A stretch of 64,000 bases of DNA, taken from Nocardia sputorum. Its GTDB lineage: Bacteria; Actinomycetota; Actinomycetes; Mycobacteriales; Mycobacteriaceae. The position numbers were made by a program, and so were the translations under genes. Position 1 is the stretch's first letter. Each line of letters starts with the position of its first letter. The DNA is taken from the NCBI RefSeq assembly GCF_027924405.1, contig NZ_AP026978.1, forward strand, positions 4,526,001 to 4,590,000, read 5' to 3'. The notes under the pieces are model-generated. The model did no database searches and was not told the DNA's origin. It saw only the letters and a program-made list of their open reading frames with translations. Below, piece by piece: positions 51,697-59,576 of this stretch.

Positions 51697-53696
51697 CGGC
51701 CGGTCTCCGCGATCGAGGTGGGCGCGATGTCGAGGCGGAACGTGCGCGCCGTGCGCAGGTTGTCGGTGTAGTCGATCTCGTGGATCGCCCGCGCGGCGGG
51801 ATCGTTGACGTAGGCGCGGTGTTCGTCCACCAGGATCCGCGGCGAGGGCGCGCCGTCGGGCACCGGTGCGATGAGCGGGCGCGCCGGGGCGGACTCGCGG
51901 CCGGACGCGACGTCGTAGCCGTGCAGGAAGCCGTCGGCGGTGAGGGTCAGCAGAGCGGAGCCCTCCCCCGCCGTGTTCGCCGCGACCACCGGACCGGTCG
52001 CCACGACGGTCCAGGTCTTGCTCCTGACGTCGAGCACCCACACGCCACGCCGTCCGGCCTCGGCCACCAGCGTCGCGCTGCCGGGCCGATGGAAGAACTC
52101 GACCGCGCGCTCGTCGTCCGCGGTGCCCTGCGGGTAGGGGATCTTCTCGCCGGTGAACACCGTGTTCCGCGCCGTCACCAGCAAAGCACCGTCGGCGCAG
52201 CCGAAGACGACGCCCCGCCTGGTCACCGCCGAGCCGCGCGGATGCGGGCACGGCTGCGCGAGCACCTCGGCGGGCGCGCCGTCCCGGGTGCGGACCTCGA
52301 TCCGCCCACCGGCCGGCACGGCCACGAGCAGACGCTCGGCGTACGGCACGGCGGCTCCGTCCGCGATCGCACCGCGCTCCGTCCGCGACCCCGCGCCGAG
52401 CGCGGACCGGTCCAGCAGTGTGGTGCCACCGGTTTCGAAAGCCACTGCCGTGACCGCGCTGTCGGCATGCACGGCGGATATCCGGCCACCGGTGAGCTCG
52501 CCGAGATCGCGGGCGGGTGCGCGGTAGTAGTGCACGTGGTCGCCGTGGTCGACCGTCCACGCGCCCGCGTCCACGATCCGCGCCCCGTCGCGGGCGGACA
52601 GGAACGCGAAGCGCCCGTCGGCGGTCACCCGGTCGACGCCTGCCATCCGGCCGAGATCCTGGACGTCCTCGGTGACGAGGTCGACCACCCGCACGGCGCC
52701 GGTGACGGTGTCGGCGGCGACGAGACGCGGCTGCGCCTCGTCGGTCTCCTCCGCACCCGCCACGTACCCGTGCGGAGCGGGCGCGGCGGGCGCGGGTTCG
52801 TCTGTCCCGCAACCGATCAGGGGCATGATCGCGGCAAGCGCCAGCGCGAGCGCCAGTGGTTTCGGGGTCACGCGGAAGGAGCGGATCCGGTCACGAAGCC
52901 AGGACGACAGCGCCGAGACGAAGAACAGGGCGACCGCGGTCGCCGCGATGGTCGCTCCCGCGGCGGTGCGCGCGTGCCACGAGATCAGCAGTCCGGCGAA
53001 GGTGGCCAGCGCGCCGAGCGCCGCGGCGGTGAGCATGATCAGCGGGATGCGGTGCACCCAGTAGACGGCCGCCGCGGGCGGGGCGATGAGCAGGCCGAAG
53101 ACCAGCAGTGTGCCGACGATGTGGAACGACGCGACGATCGCCAGGGTCACCAGGGCGATCAGCGCCACGTTCGCCACGCGGGGCCGCAGTCCGAGGGTGT
53201 GCGCGGTGCGCGAGTCGAAGGTGAGCGCGACGAACGCTCGGTAGCCCAGCAGCGAGATCGCCGCCGCGAGCACCGAAGCCGCCGCCAGATACCACAGATC
53301 CCGCTCACCGACGGCGAGCACGTCACCGAAGAGGAAGCCGGTCAGATCGACCGCGAACGAGGGCGATCGCGACACGATGATCACGCCCGCGGACAGCATC
53401 CCGACGAACAGCAGTCCGATACCGGTGTCCGCGGCGAACCTGGTGCCGCGGCCGAGCACGGAGACTCCGGCCGCCATGGCCGCGGCGCTGAAAGCCGCGC
53501 CCACCAGCAGGTTTCCGCCGAGCAACGCGGCGATCGCGACGCCGGGCAGCATGCCGTGCGCCATCGCGTCGCTGAGAAACGCCATGCCGCGCACCACCAC
53601 CCAGGTGCCCGCCAGCGCGCACAGGCACGAGACGAGCAATCCGCCCCACAGCGCCCGCTGCACGAACGACACCTCGAACGGGGCCAACCACTCCAT
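51693..53696 (-). CDS. Zinc ABC permease fused to AztD-like propeller (AztB-AztD)
   Basis: A 667-residue two-part protein. Residues 1-272 are an ABC-3 metal permease with about eight helices (GMAFLSDAMAHGMLPGVAIA, GFLFGDVLAV, GTLLVFGLLIAPPAAAVY). Residues 276-296 read as an entire lipoprotein signal, VTPKPLALALALAAIMPLIG followed by Cys 296. The remainder is an AztD-like propeller with His-rich DHGDHVHYY. No stop separates the parts, and the GTG at 52871 (Val 276) lacks a ribosome site, so I call a fusion in which the old signal acts as an extra membrane helix. Internal initiation remains possible. Confidence 0.85.
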   Translation of the reverse strand: MEWLAPFEVSFVQRALWGGLLVSCLCALAGTWVVVRGMAFLSDAMAHGMLPGVAIAALLGGNLLVGAAFSAAAMAAGVSVLGRGTRFAADTGIGLLFVGMLSAGVIIVSRSPSFAVDLTGFLFGDVLAVGERDLWYLAAASVLAAAISLLGYRAFVALTFDSRTAHTLGLRPRVANVALIALVTLAIVASFHIVGTLLVFGLLIAPPAAAVYWVHRIPLIMLTAAALGALATFAGLLISWHARTAAGATIAATAVALFFVSALSSWLRDRIRSFRVTPKPLALALALAAIMPLIGCGTDEPAPAAPAPHGYVAGAEETDEAQPRLVAADTVTGAVRVVDLVTEDVQDLGRMAGVDRVTADGRFAFLSARDGARIVDAGAWTVDHGDHVHYYRAPARDLGELTGGRISAVHADSAVTAVAFETGGTTLLDRSALGAGSRTERGAIADGAAVPYAERLLVAVPAGGRIEVRTRDGAPAEVLAQPCPHPRGSAVTRRGVVFGCADGALLVTARNTVFTGEKIPYPQGTADDERAVEFFHRPGSATLVAEAGRRGVWVLDVRSKTWTVVATGPVVAANTAGEGSALLTLTADGFLHGYDVASGRESAPARPLIAPVPDGAPSPRILVDEHRAYVNDPAARAIHEIDYTDNLRTARTFRLDIAPTSIAETGR

Positions 53697-53711
53697 GAGG
53701 CAGCACTCTAC

Positions 53712-53730
53712 AATGATAACGGTTTTCATT
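53712..53730. promoter_or_regulatory. Zur-like 9-1-9 inverted repeat
   Basis: AATGATAAC-G-GTTTTCATT at 53712-53730 has arms matching at 8 of 9 positions, the architecture of Fur/Zur-family boxes in actinomycetes. It lies between the divergent permease (start 53696) and ATPase (start 53754) genes, 24 bases before the latter, so zinc-loaded Zur would shut off both. Confidence 0.75.
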
Positions 53731-53753
53731 TCAATGAGTTGATCGGAGCCCGC

Positions 53754-54440
53754 ATGCCGCCGCCCGCTGTCGACGTCGCCGAGGTGACGGCCGGTTATCG
53801 AGGACGTCCCGTGCTGCACGCGTTCAGCGCCGCGATCCCGGCCGGGCGAGTGACCGCCCTCGTCGGACCCAATGGTTCCGGCAAATCCACCCTGCTCGGG
53901 GTCCTGGCCGGAGTCATCACGCCCACCGAGGGCACCGTTCAGCGGACACATCTGCGGCGGCCGGCGTTCGTCGTGCAACACAGTGCGGTACCCGCGACCC
54001 TGCCCATCACCGTCCGCGAGACGGTCGCCATGGGGCGCTGGGCGCACCGCGGCGCATGGCGGCGTCTCACCCGGCAGGATCGCGCCGTCGTGTGCGCGTG
54101 CTTGGACCGGATGGCCATCGCCGACCTGGCCGAGCGCAGGCTCGACACCCTCTCCGGAGGTCAGCGTCAACGCGCGCTGCTCGCACAGGCACTCGCGCAG
54201 GAGTCCGACTTGCTCCTGCTCGACGAACCGGCCACCGGCCTGGACGCCACCGCCCGGCAGGAGATCACCGAGGCGATCCGCCACGTCAGGGCGCAGGGCG
54301 TGACGGTCGTCCACGCGACACACAGCCGCGAGGACGCCCTGCGCGCCGACCACTGTCTGCTGTTGCGGGACGGCCGAGTCATCGGCGAGGGCGATCCGCA
54401 CACGGTCCTGCGCGGAAGCCTCCCCGAGACGGTCGACTAG
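53754..54440 (+). CDS. aztA: Zinc ABC transporter ATPase, AztA-like
   Basis: A 228-residue ATPase. Walker A is GPNGSGKST, signature LSGGQRQRALLAQAL, Walker B LLLLDEPATGLD, and the switch histidine is in VVHATHSRED. It powers the AztB permease encoded divergently. GGAG at 53745-53748 precedes ATG 53754. The last four bases overlap the stop of the convergent Mce gene. Confidence 0.93.
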   Translation: MPPPAVDVAEVTAGYRGRPVLHAFSAAIPAGRVTALVGPNGSGKSTLLGVLAGVITPTEGTVQRTHLRRPAFVVQHSAVPATLPITVRETVAMGRWAHRGAWRRLTRQDRAVVCACLDRMAIADLAERRLDTLSGGQRQRALLAQALAQESDLLLLDEPATGLDATARQEITEAIRHVRAQGVTVVHATHSREDALRADHCLLLRDGRVIGEGDPHTVLRGSLPETVD

Positions 54441-55636
54441 CGCGGCACGCCGGGCATTCCGGCGAAGAGGATCTGAAAGACCTTGGGCGCGTTGGGCGCA
54501 ATCGTGGTGGACGGGGTGAACGGGGCGCCTTCGTTGGTATCGGTGACCACATAGTCGGCGTGGCTGCCGGGAACCCGGTCCAGGATCCCGCCGCAGCGCG
54601 GCCCCCCGGTCGCGTTCACTTTCGGCAAGTCGTCCGGATATTCATAGGGCTGCGCCCCGTACATGAAGCTCGCGTTGAAGATGGCCCCGGGTTTGTTACC
54701 GCCGATGATGGCCTCGGCCGCGGGAAGCGCTGTCGCGATGCCGACCACGACGCAGTACAGCACAGGTGAATACGTGTCGAGCAGCGAAGCGGTCGGTCGC
54801 AGGATCGCAGGCACCGCGGCGAGGTCCCGCTCGTTGTCCGTCAGCGTCGACCGGGTGGTGTCGGCCAGGCCGATGAGGCTGAGCAGCACGGCGTCCAGGT
54901 CTTCCGCGTCCTGGGCGACCGTCCGGCCGGTCGCGGTGGCGTTGTCCGCCGTGCGCAGCAGATCCGGGGCGGTGTCGGCGTAGAGGCCGGTGACCTGCCC
55001 GGCGGCGGAGAGATCACGCCGCAGCGCGGGCAGGCTCGGGTTGATCTGCCGCAGGTAGTCGTCCGCGCGCGCGAGCAGATCGCCCAGCCGGTCGCCGCGT
55101 CCCTGTAGCGCGGCGGCCAACGCGGCCAGGGTGGCGTTGAGCTTTCCCGGTTCGACCTTCGCCAGGATGTCGCTCAGACGCTGGAACAGCGTGTTGAATT
55201 CCACCGTCACCGATTCCGCGCGAATCATCGATCCGGGGCGCATGGGAGTCGGCGAAGGAATGCTCGGCACGACGAAATTCACGTATTTCGCACCGAATAC
55301 GGTGGTGGAGCGGATGTCCACCGTTGCGTTGGCCGGCACCAGCCGCAGCAGTTCGGGATCGAGCGCGAGGCGCACCCGCGCCCGATCACCGTGGAATTCC
55401 ACGGCGTCCACCCTGCCGAGCTCGACGCCCCGCATGCGCACCTTGGCGTCGGTGTCGAGCACCAGTCCCGTACGCGACGTCTCGACGGTGAGGGGCACCG
55501 TCGCACGGAAACGCCCGGCGTACATCGTCACCGCGACCACGACGACCGTGGTGACGAGCAGGATCAGCACCGCGCCCGCGATCTTCAACCGCAGGAGCCG
55601 CCACGTCACCAGCATTGTCTGCCTGCCGAAATTCAT
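54437..55636 (-). CDS. Orphan Mce/MlaD family protein
   Basis: A 399-residue protein with one N-terminal membrane helix (IAGAVLILLVTTVVVVAVTM), an Mce/MlaD domain (RTGLVLDTDAKVRMRGVELG, GAKYVNFVVPS) and the long helical region typical of mycobacterial Mce proteins (LAALAAALQGRGDRLGDLL). Such proteins form the channel of lipid or sterol importers, but normally as six genes with two yrbE permeases, absent here. ATG 55636 has GGTGGA six bases upstream; GTG 55648 is a longer option. It is divergent from cyp51, so supply of sterol substrate is a reasonable guess. Confidence 0.9.
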   Translation of the reverse strand: MNFGRQTMLVTWRLLRLKIAGAVLILLVTTVVVVAVTMYAGRFRATVPLTVETSRTGLVLDTDAKVRMRGVELGRVDAVEFHGDRARVRLALDPELLRLVPANATVDIRSTTVFGAKYVNFVVPSIPSPTPMRPGSMIRAESVTVEFNTLFQRLSDILAKVEPGKLNATLAALAAALQGRGDRLGDLLARADDYLRQINPSLPALRRDLSAAGQVTGLYADTAPDLLRTADNATATGRTVAQDAEDLDAVLLSLIGLADTTRSTLTDNERDLAAVPAILRPTASLLDTYSPVLYCVVVGIATALPAAEAIIGGNKPGAIFNASFMYGAQPYEYPDDLPKVNATGGPRCGGILDRVPGSHADYVVTDTNEGAPFTPSTTIAPNAPKVFQILFAGMPGVPR

Positions 55637-55728
55637 CGTCGAATCCACCGATCACGCATCCCGCGGCCATGGCGTCCGGCGTGCGCGACGGCGGCCGCGT
55701 CTTGCCGGACGCTCGCTAACCGTAGTAC

Positions 55729-55763
55729 TGTCCAGACACGTGTCCATCATAAAACTTGGACAC
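55729..55763. promoter_or_regulatory. Three TGTCCA half-sites between mce and cyp51
   Basis: TGTCCA occurs at 55729-55734 and 55741-55746 and inverted (TGGACA) at 55757-55762. The last two form GTGTCCA-10-TGGACAC (55740-55763), and GACACGTGTC at 55735-55744 is itself a perfect palindrome. The block sits 22 bases before the cyp51 ATG and is the likely operator for both genes. Confidence 0.6.
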
Positions 55764-55784
55764 TTATCTGGGGAAGGATTTCCA

Positions 55785-57149
55785 ATGACTCTGGTGAAAC
55801 CACGGCGGGTATCCGGAGGCGACCACGAGCACGGTCATCTGGAGGAGTTCCGCGTCGACCCGATCGGGCTCATGCGCCGGGTCCGCACGGAGTGCGGCGA
55901 CGTGGGCTCGTTCGACCTGGCCGGGCGTCAGGTCATCCTGCTGTCCGGCGCGGAGGCCAACGAATTCTTCTTCCGCGCCGGCGACGACGACCTCGACCAG
56001 GCCGCCGCCTACCCCTTCATGAAGCCCATCTTCGGCGAGGGCGTCGTCTTCGACGCCAGCCCGGAACGCCGCAAGGAGATGCTGCACAACCAGGCGCTGC
56101 GCGCCGAGCACATGCGCGGGCACGCCGCGACCATCGCCCGCGAGGTCGAGCGGATGCTCGCGCGCTGGGGCGACGAAGGCGAGATCGACCTGCTGGACTT
56201 CTTCGCCGAGCTGACCATCTACACGTCCTCGGCCTGCCTGATCGGGGTGAAATTCCGCAACGACCTCGACGACCGCTTCGCCCATCTGTACCACGACCTG
56301 GAACGCGGCACCGACGCCCTCGCCTACGTCGACCCGTACGCCCCGATCGAGAGCTTCCGCCGGCGCGACCAGGCGCGAGCCGAGCTGGTCGAACTGGTCC
56401 AGGCGATCATGGATCGGCGGGCCGCCGACCCGCCCACCGGCAAGGACGACCGGGACATGCTCGACGTGCTCATCTCGATCCCGGGCGACGACGGGGCACC
56501 GCGCTTCAGCGCCAGCGAGATCACCGGCATCTTCATCTCCATGATGTTCGCCGGTCATCACACCACCTCCGGCACGGCGGCCTGGACGATCATCGAACTG
56601 CTGCGCCACCCCGAGGTGCTCGGCCGCGTGGTCGCCGAACTCGACGAGCTCTACGCCGACGGCTCGGACATCAGCTTCGGCGCGCTGCGCCAGATCCCGG
56701 TGCTGGAATCCGTGCTCAAGGAGACGCTGCGTCTGCATCCGCCGCTGATCATCCTGATGCGGGTGGCGCGCGGCGAATTCGACGTCTGCGGGCATCGGAT
56801 CGAGCCGGGTGACCACGTCGCCGCCACCCCCGCGATCTCGAACCGGATCCCGGAGGACTTCCCCGATCCGGACGCCTTCGATCCGGGCCGCTACATCGAT
56901 CCCAATCAGGCCGACCTGGTCAACCGCTGGACCTGGATTCCGTTCGGCGCGGGCCGCCACCGCTGCGTCGGCGCGGCGTTCGCGCTGATGCAGCTGAAGG
57001 CGATCTTCTCGTTGCTGTTGCGGGACTGGGAGTTCGAGATGACCCAGCCGTCGGACAGCTACCGCAACGATCACTCCAAGATGGTCGTGCAACTCGCCCA
57101 GCCCTGCACCGTCCGCTACCGCAGGCGCCGCAGGGACGTCAACGGCTGA
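55785..57149 (+). CDS. cyp51: Sterol 14-alpha-demethylase (CYP51)
   Basis: A 454-residue soluble cytochrome P450, same size as M. tuberculosis CYP51 and very similar through its whole C-terminal half as I remember it. The I-helix is FISMMFAGHHTTSGT, the K-helix ETLRLHPPLI, the conserved PAISNRIPEDFPDPDAF follows, and the heme loop is FGAGRHRCVGAAF. It oxidatively removes the 14-methyl of lanosterol-type sterols, using a ferredoxin; one is encoded at 63010. The ribosome site is GGGAAGGA. It is transcribed alone from the TGTCCA-rich divergent promoter. Confidence 0.95.
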   Translation: MTLVKPRRVSGGDHEHGHLEEFRVDPIGLMRRVRTECGDVGSFDLAGRQVILLSGAEANEFFFRAGDDDLDQAAAYPFMKPIFGEGVVFDASPERRKEMLHNQALRAEHMRGHAATIAREVERMLARWGDEGEIDLLDFFAELTIYTSSACLIGVKFRNDLDDRFAHLYHDLERGTDALAYVDPYAPIESFRRRDQARAELVELVQAIMDRRAADPPTGKDDRDMLDVLISIPGDDGAPRFSASEITGIFISMMFAGHHTTSGTAAWTIIELLRHPEVLGRVVAELDELYADGSDISFGALRQIPVLESVLKETLRLHPPLIILMRVARGEFDVCGHRIEPGDHVAATPAISNRIPEDFPDPDAFDPGRYIDPNQADLVNRWTWIPFGAGRHRCVGAAFALMQLKAIFSLLLRDWEFEMTQPSDSYRNDHSKMVVQLAQPCTVRYRRRRRDVNG

Positions 57150-57168
57150 CAGCGCGGCCGGGCCGTGA

Positions 57169-57191
57169 GCTCCCCGTCGGTGACGGGGAGC
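57169..57191. terminator. 10-bp perfect hairpin between cyp51 and cyp125
   Basis: GCTCCCCGTC (57169-57178), loop GGT, and the exact complement (57182-57191). It lies between the two convergent stop codons (57149 and 57202) and serves both. Confidence 0.85.
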
Positions 57192-57201
57192 CCGCCCGGA
57201 T

Positions 57202-58428
57202 CTACTCGTAGCGCACGTGCCAGCTCTTGATGCCATTGATCCACCCGGACCGCAGCCGCACGGGCTCGGCGACCTCCCGCAGATCGGGCATCGCGTCGGC
57301 GATGGCGTTGAACATCAGATCGATCTCCAGTCGCGCCAGGTTCGCGCCCACGCAATAGTGAGCGCCGGTGCCACCGAAGCCCACATGCGGATTCGGATCG
57401 CGCAGCACGTCGAACGTGAACGGATCCGTGAAGCCCGCCTCGTCGAAATTCGCCGAGCTGTAGAACAATCCGAGCCGCTGGCCTTGCCGGATGTGCTGCC
57501 CGCCGAGTTCCAGGTCTTGCGTCGCGGTGCGCTGGAAGGCGGTCACCGGGGTGGCCCACCGGACGATCTCGTCGGGTGCGGTGCGCGGGCGCTGCTGCCG
57601 GTAGACCTCCCACTGCTCGGGATGGTCGACGAACGCCTTCATGCCGTGCGTGATGGCGTTGCGCGTGGTCTCGTTGCCCGCCACGGCGAGCAGGATGACG
57701 AAGAAGCCGAACTCGTCGGAGCCGAGCGCCTCACCGTCCACATCGGCGTGCACCAGCTCGCTCACGATGTCCCCCACCGGGCAGGCGCGCCGCTGCTCGG
57801 CCATGTTCCAGGCGTAGCCGAGGATCTCCGTGGAGGCCATGGCGGGATCGCCGTACTCGGGATCGTCGTAGTTGAGCATCTGGTTGGACCAGTCGAACAG
57901 CTTGCGCCGATCCGCCTGCGGCACGCCGAGCAGCTCGGCGATCGCCTGCAACGGCAGTTCGCAGGCGACCTGTTCGACGAAGTCGCCGCTGCCGGACTTC
58001 TTGGCCTCGTGCACGATCCGCGCGGCGCGTTCGGTCAGCGCGGCGCGCAGGCTCTCCACCGCGCGCGGGGTGAAGCCCTTGGAGATGATCCGCCGGATCT
58101 TGGAGTGCTTGGGCGGATCCATGTTCACCAGCAGGGCGCCGGTGAGCGACATCTGCTCCGGCGTGATGTCACCGGGCAGGCGGATGATGGCCCCTTTGCG
58201 CTCCGAGGAGAACAGCTCCGGGTGCTTCGAGATCTCCTTGATGTCGGCGAGCTTGCTGACCACCCAGTAGCCGCCGTCGCGAAACCCTCCGGAGGACTCG
58301 TCGGACTGCGCGTTCCACCACACCGGGGCGGTCCGGCGCAGCTGCGCGAATTCCGCTACCGGACTGCGGTTCTCCCACAGCGCCGGGTCGGTGAAGTCCC
58401 ATCCGACCGGTAATGCCGGTGCTGCCAT
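57202..58428 (-). CDS. cyp125: Steroid C26-monooxygenase (CYP125)
   Basis: A 408-residue P450 closely matching mycobacterial CYP125, e.g. GDFVEQVACELPLQAIAELL, the I-helix LLAVAGNETTRNAIT, EIVRWATPVTAFQRTA and the heme loop FGGTGAHYCVGANLAR. It hydroxylates and oxidises the terminal carbon of the cholesterol/cholestenone side chain, the first step of side-chain breakdown. ATG 58428 has AGGAGG five bases upstream. It is the last gene of the seven-gene minus-strand operon. Confidence 0.93.
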   Translation of the reverse strand: MAAPALPVGWDFTDPALWENRSPVAEFAQLRRTAPVWWNAQSDESSGGFRDGGYWVVSKLADIKEISKHPELFSSERKGAIIRLPGDITPEQMSLTGALLVNMDPPKHSKIRRIISKGFTPRAVESLRAALTERAARIVHEAKKSGSGDFVEQVACELPLQAIAELLGVPQADRRKLFDWSNQMLNYDDPEYGDPAMASTEILGYAWNMAEQRRACPVGDIVSELVHADVDGEALGSDEFGFFVILLAVAGNETTRNAITHGMKAFVDHPEQWEVYRQQRPRTAPDEIVRWATPVTAFQRTATQDLELGGQHIRQGQRLGLFYSSANFDEAGFTDPFTFDVLRDPNPHVGFGGTGAHYCVGANLARLEIDLMFNAIADAMPDLREVAEPVRLRSGWINGIKSWHVRYE

Positions 58429-58459
58429 TGCTACCTCCTAGATGAAACGGGCACGCCGG

Positions 58460-59575
58460 TCAGCGCGGCGAAGTTCGCCGCGCGGCGCCGGGTTCGGCCG
58501 CCGCGGACGCGTCGCAGGCGGCCCCGCGCAACGATGCGGCGGCGCGCCCCGCCACGAGCGGCAGTTCGAGATAGGTCCGCACACCCGGCGGGGCGGCGAC
58601 CACGTAGGGAATCGAATTCACGCAATGCATGGCCGTGGCGACGATGCCGGGGTTACGAACCAGACCGGCGGCGGCGCTGTGCGCATGCATGCCGGTGAAC
58701 GTCACCGTCGCACCGGGATCACCGACGATCTCGACCTCGTAGCGCTCACCCGCCGGTCCGAAGGTCCACGGCGGGTCCAGGTTCTCGGTGCCCATGAACC
58801 AGTTCACCGCGGCCGTGATCACCGGCGCGCCGCCGACGGTTCCCTGCCAGCGGAAGCGCTGGGCGGCGACGCGTCCCGGCGCGATCGGGCCGATCGGCGA
58901 ATCGATCGGCGCGGTGGCCACCGCCGTCTCGTGCGTCACCCGCACCTGCTCGTCGAGCACGATGCCCAGCGCTTCGGCGATCATCCGGACCGACTGGCCG
59001 TAGCCGCCCGCGAGCACGTCGGCCATGACGCTGGTCGCGGCCTGCTCCGGCGTCGCGCCGAACAGCATCCAGTCCCGGACCACCTCGGGCGCGCCGTAGG
59101 TGCGGATGTCGGAGAACTCTTCGGCGCGGACCGCGGTGATCCGTCCCGACAGCGCCGACACCACCAGCGGGATCTTCTCGGTGATGCCGCCGGGATGTAT
59201 GCCGGTGCCGTGCAATGTCACTCCGGCGGCGCGGCACAGCTCGTCGTATCGCTGCCGCTCCGCGGGGCGCGGATGGAACCAGCCCAGCGGGGTGACGATG
59301 TTCTTGCCGGAGCGCAGGATGGCGCGCACCGTCTCGGTGTCGGCCAGGAAAGGGCTGTACAGCACGCAGTCGGCCGGTGTGGCGAGCAGACGGTCGGCGT
59401 CGGTGGTCGCGCGCACCCCGACCGGCGGGCGTCCGACCAGCTCGCCCAGATCCATACCGTCCTTGTCCGCGCTGTGCACCCAGGCTCCGGCCAGTTCCAG
59501 CTCGGGATGGTCGAGAATGCCCTCGATGGCGGCCCGTCCGACCCCGCCGGTCGCCCATTGGATCACCCGGATCAT
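58460..59575 (-). CDS. DapB-like NAD(P)H-binding reductase family protein
   Basis: A 371-residue Rossmann protein of the group annotated as dihydrodipicolinate reductase-like or amine dehydrogenase-like in mycobacteria. The cofactor motif is IQWATGGVGRAAIEG at residues 5-19, then WVHSADKDGMDLGEL and the GIHPGGITEKIP segment. It is not true DapB, because length and catalytic motif differ. It starts 1 base after the ligase stop and is followed by cyp125, so it works in the same pathway, perhaps as an oxidoreductase on a steroid intermediate (inference). Confidence 0.85.
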   Translation of the reverse strand: MIRVIQWATGGVGRAAIEGILDHPELELAGAWVHSADKDGMDLGELVGRPPVGVRATTDADRLLATPADCVLYSPFLADTETVRAILRSGKNIVTPLGWFHPRPAERQRYDELCRAAGVTLHGTGIHPGGITEKIPLVVSALSGRITAVRAEEFSDIRTYGAPEVVRDWMLFGATPEQAATSVMADVLAGGYGQSVRMIAEALGIVLDEQVRVTHETAVATAPIDSPIGPIAPGRVAAQRFRWQGTVGGAPVITAAVNWFMGTENLDPPWTFGPAGERYEVEIVGDPGATVTFTGMHAHSAAAGLVRNPGIVATAMHCVNSIPYVVAAPPGVRTYLELPLVAGRAAASLRGAACDASAAAEPGAARRTSPR

Positions 59576-59576
59576 G

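Noticed and set aside
52871..52873. A separate lipoprotein gene starting at the internal GTG of the permease-AztD gene
   Set aside because: The signal peptide and lipobox look real, but no ribosome site precedes the GTG and there is no stop codon ending the permease. Kept as an alternative within the fusion call.
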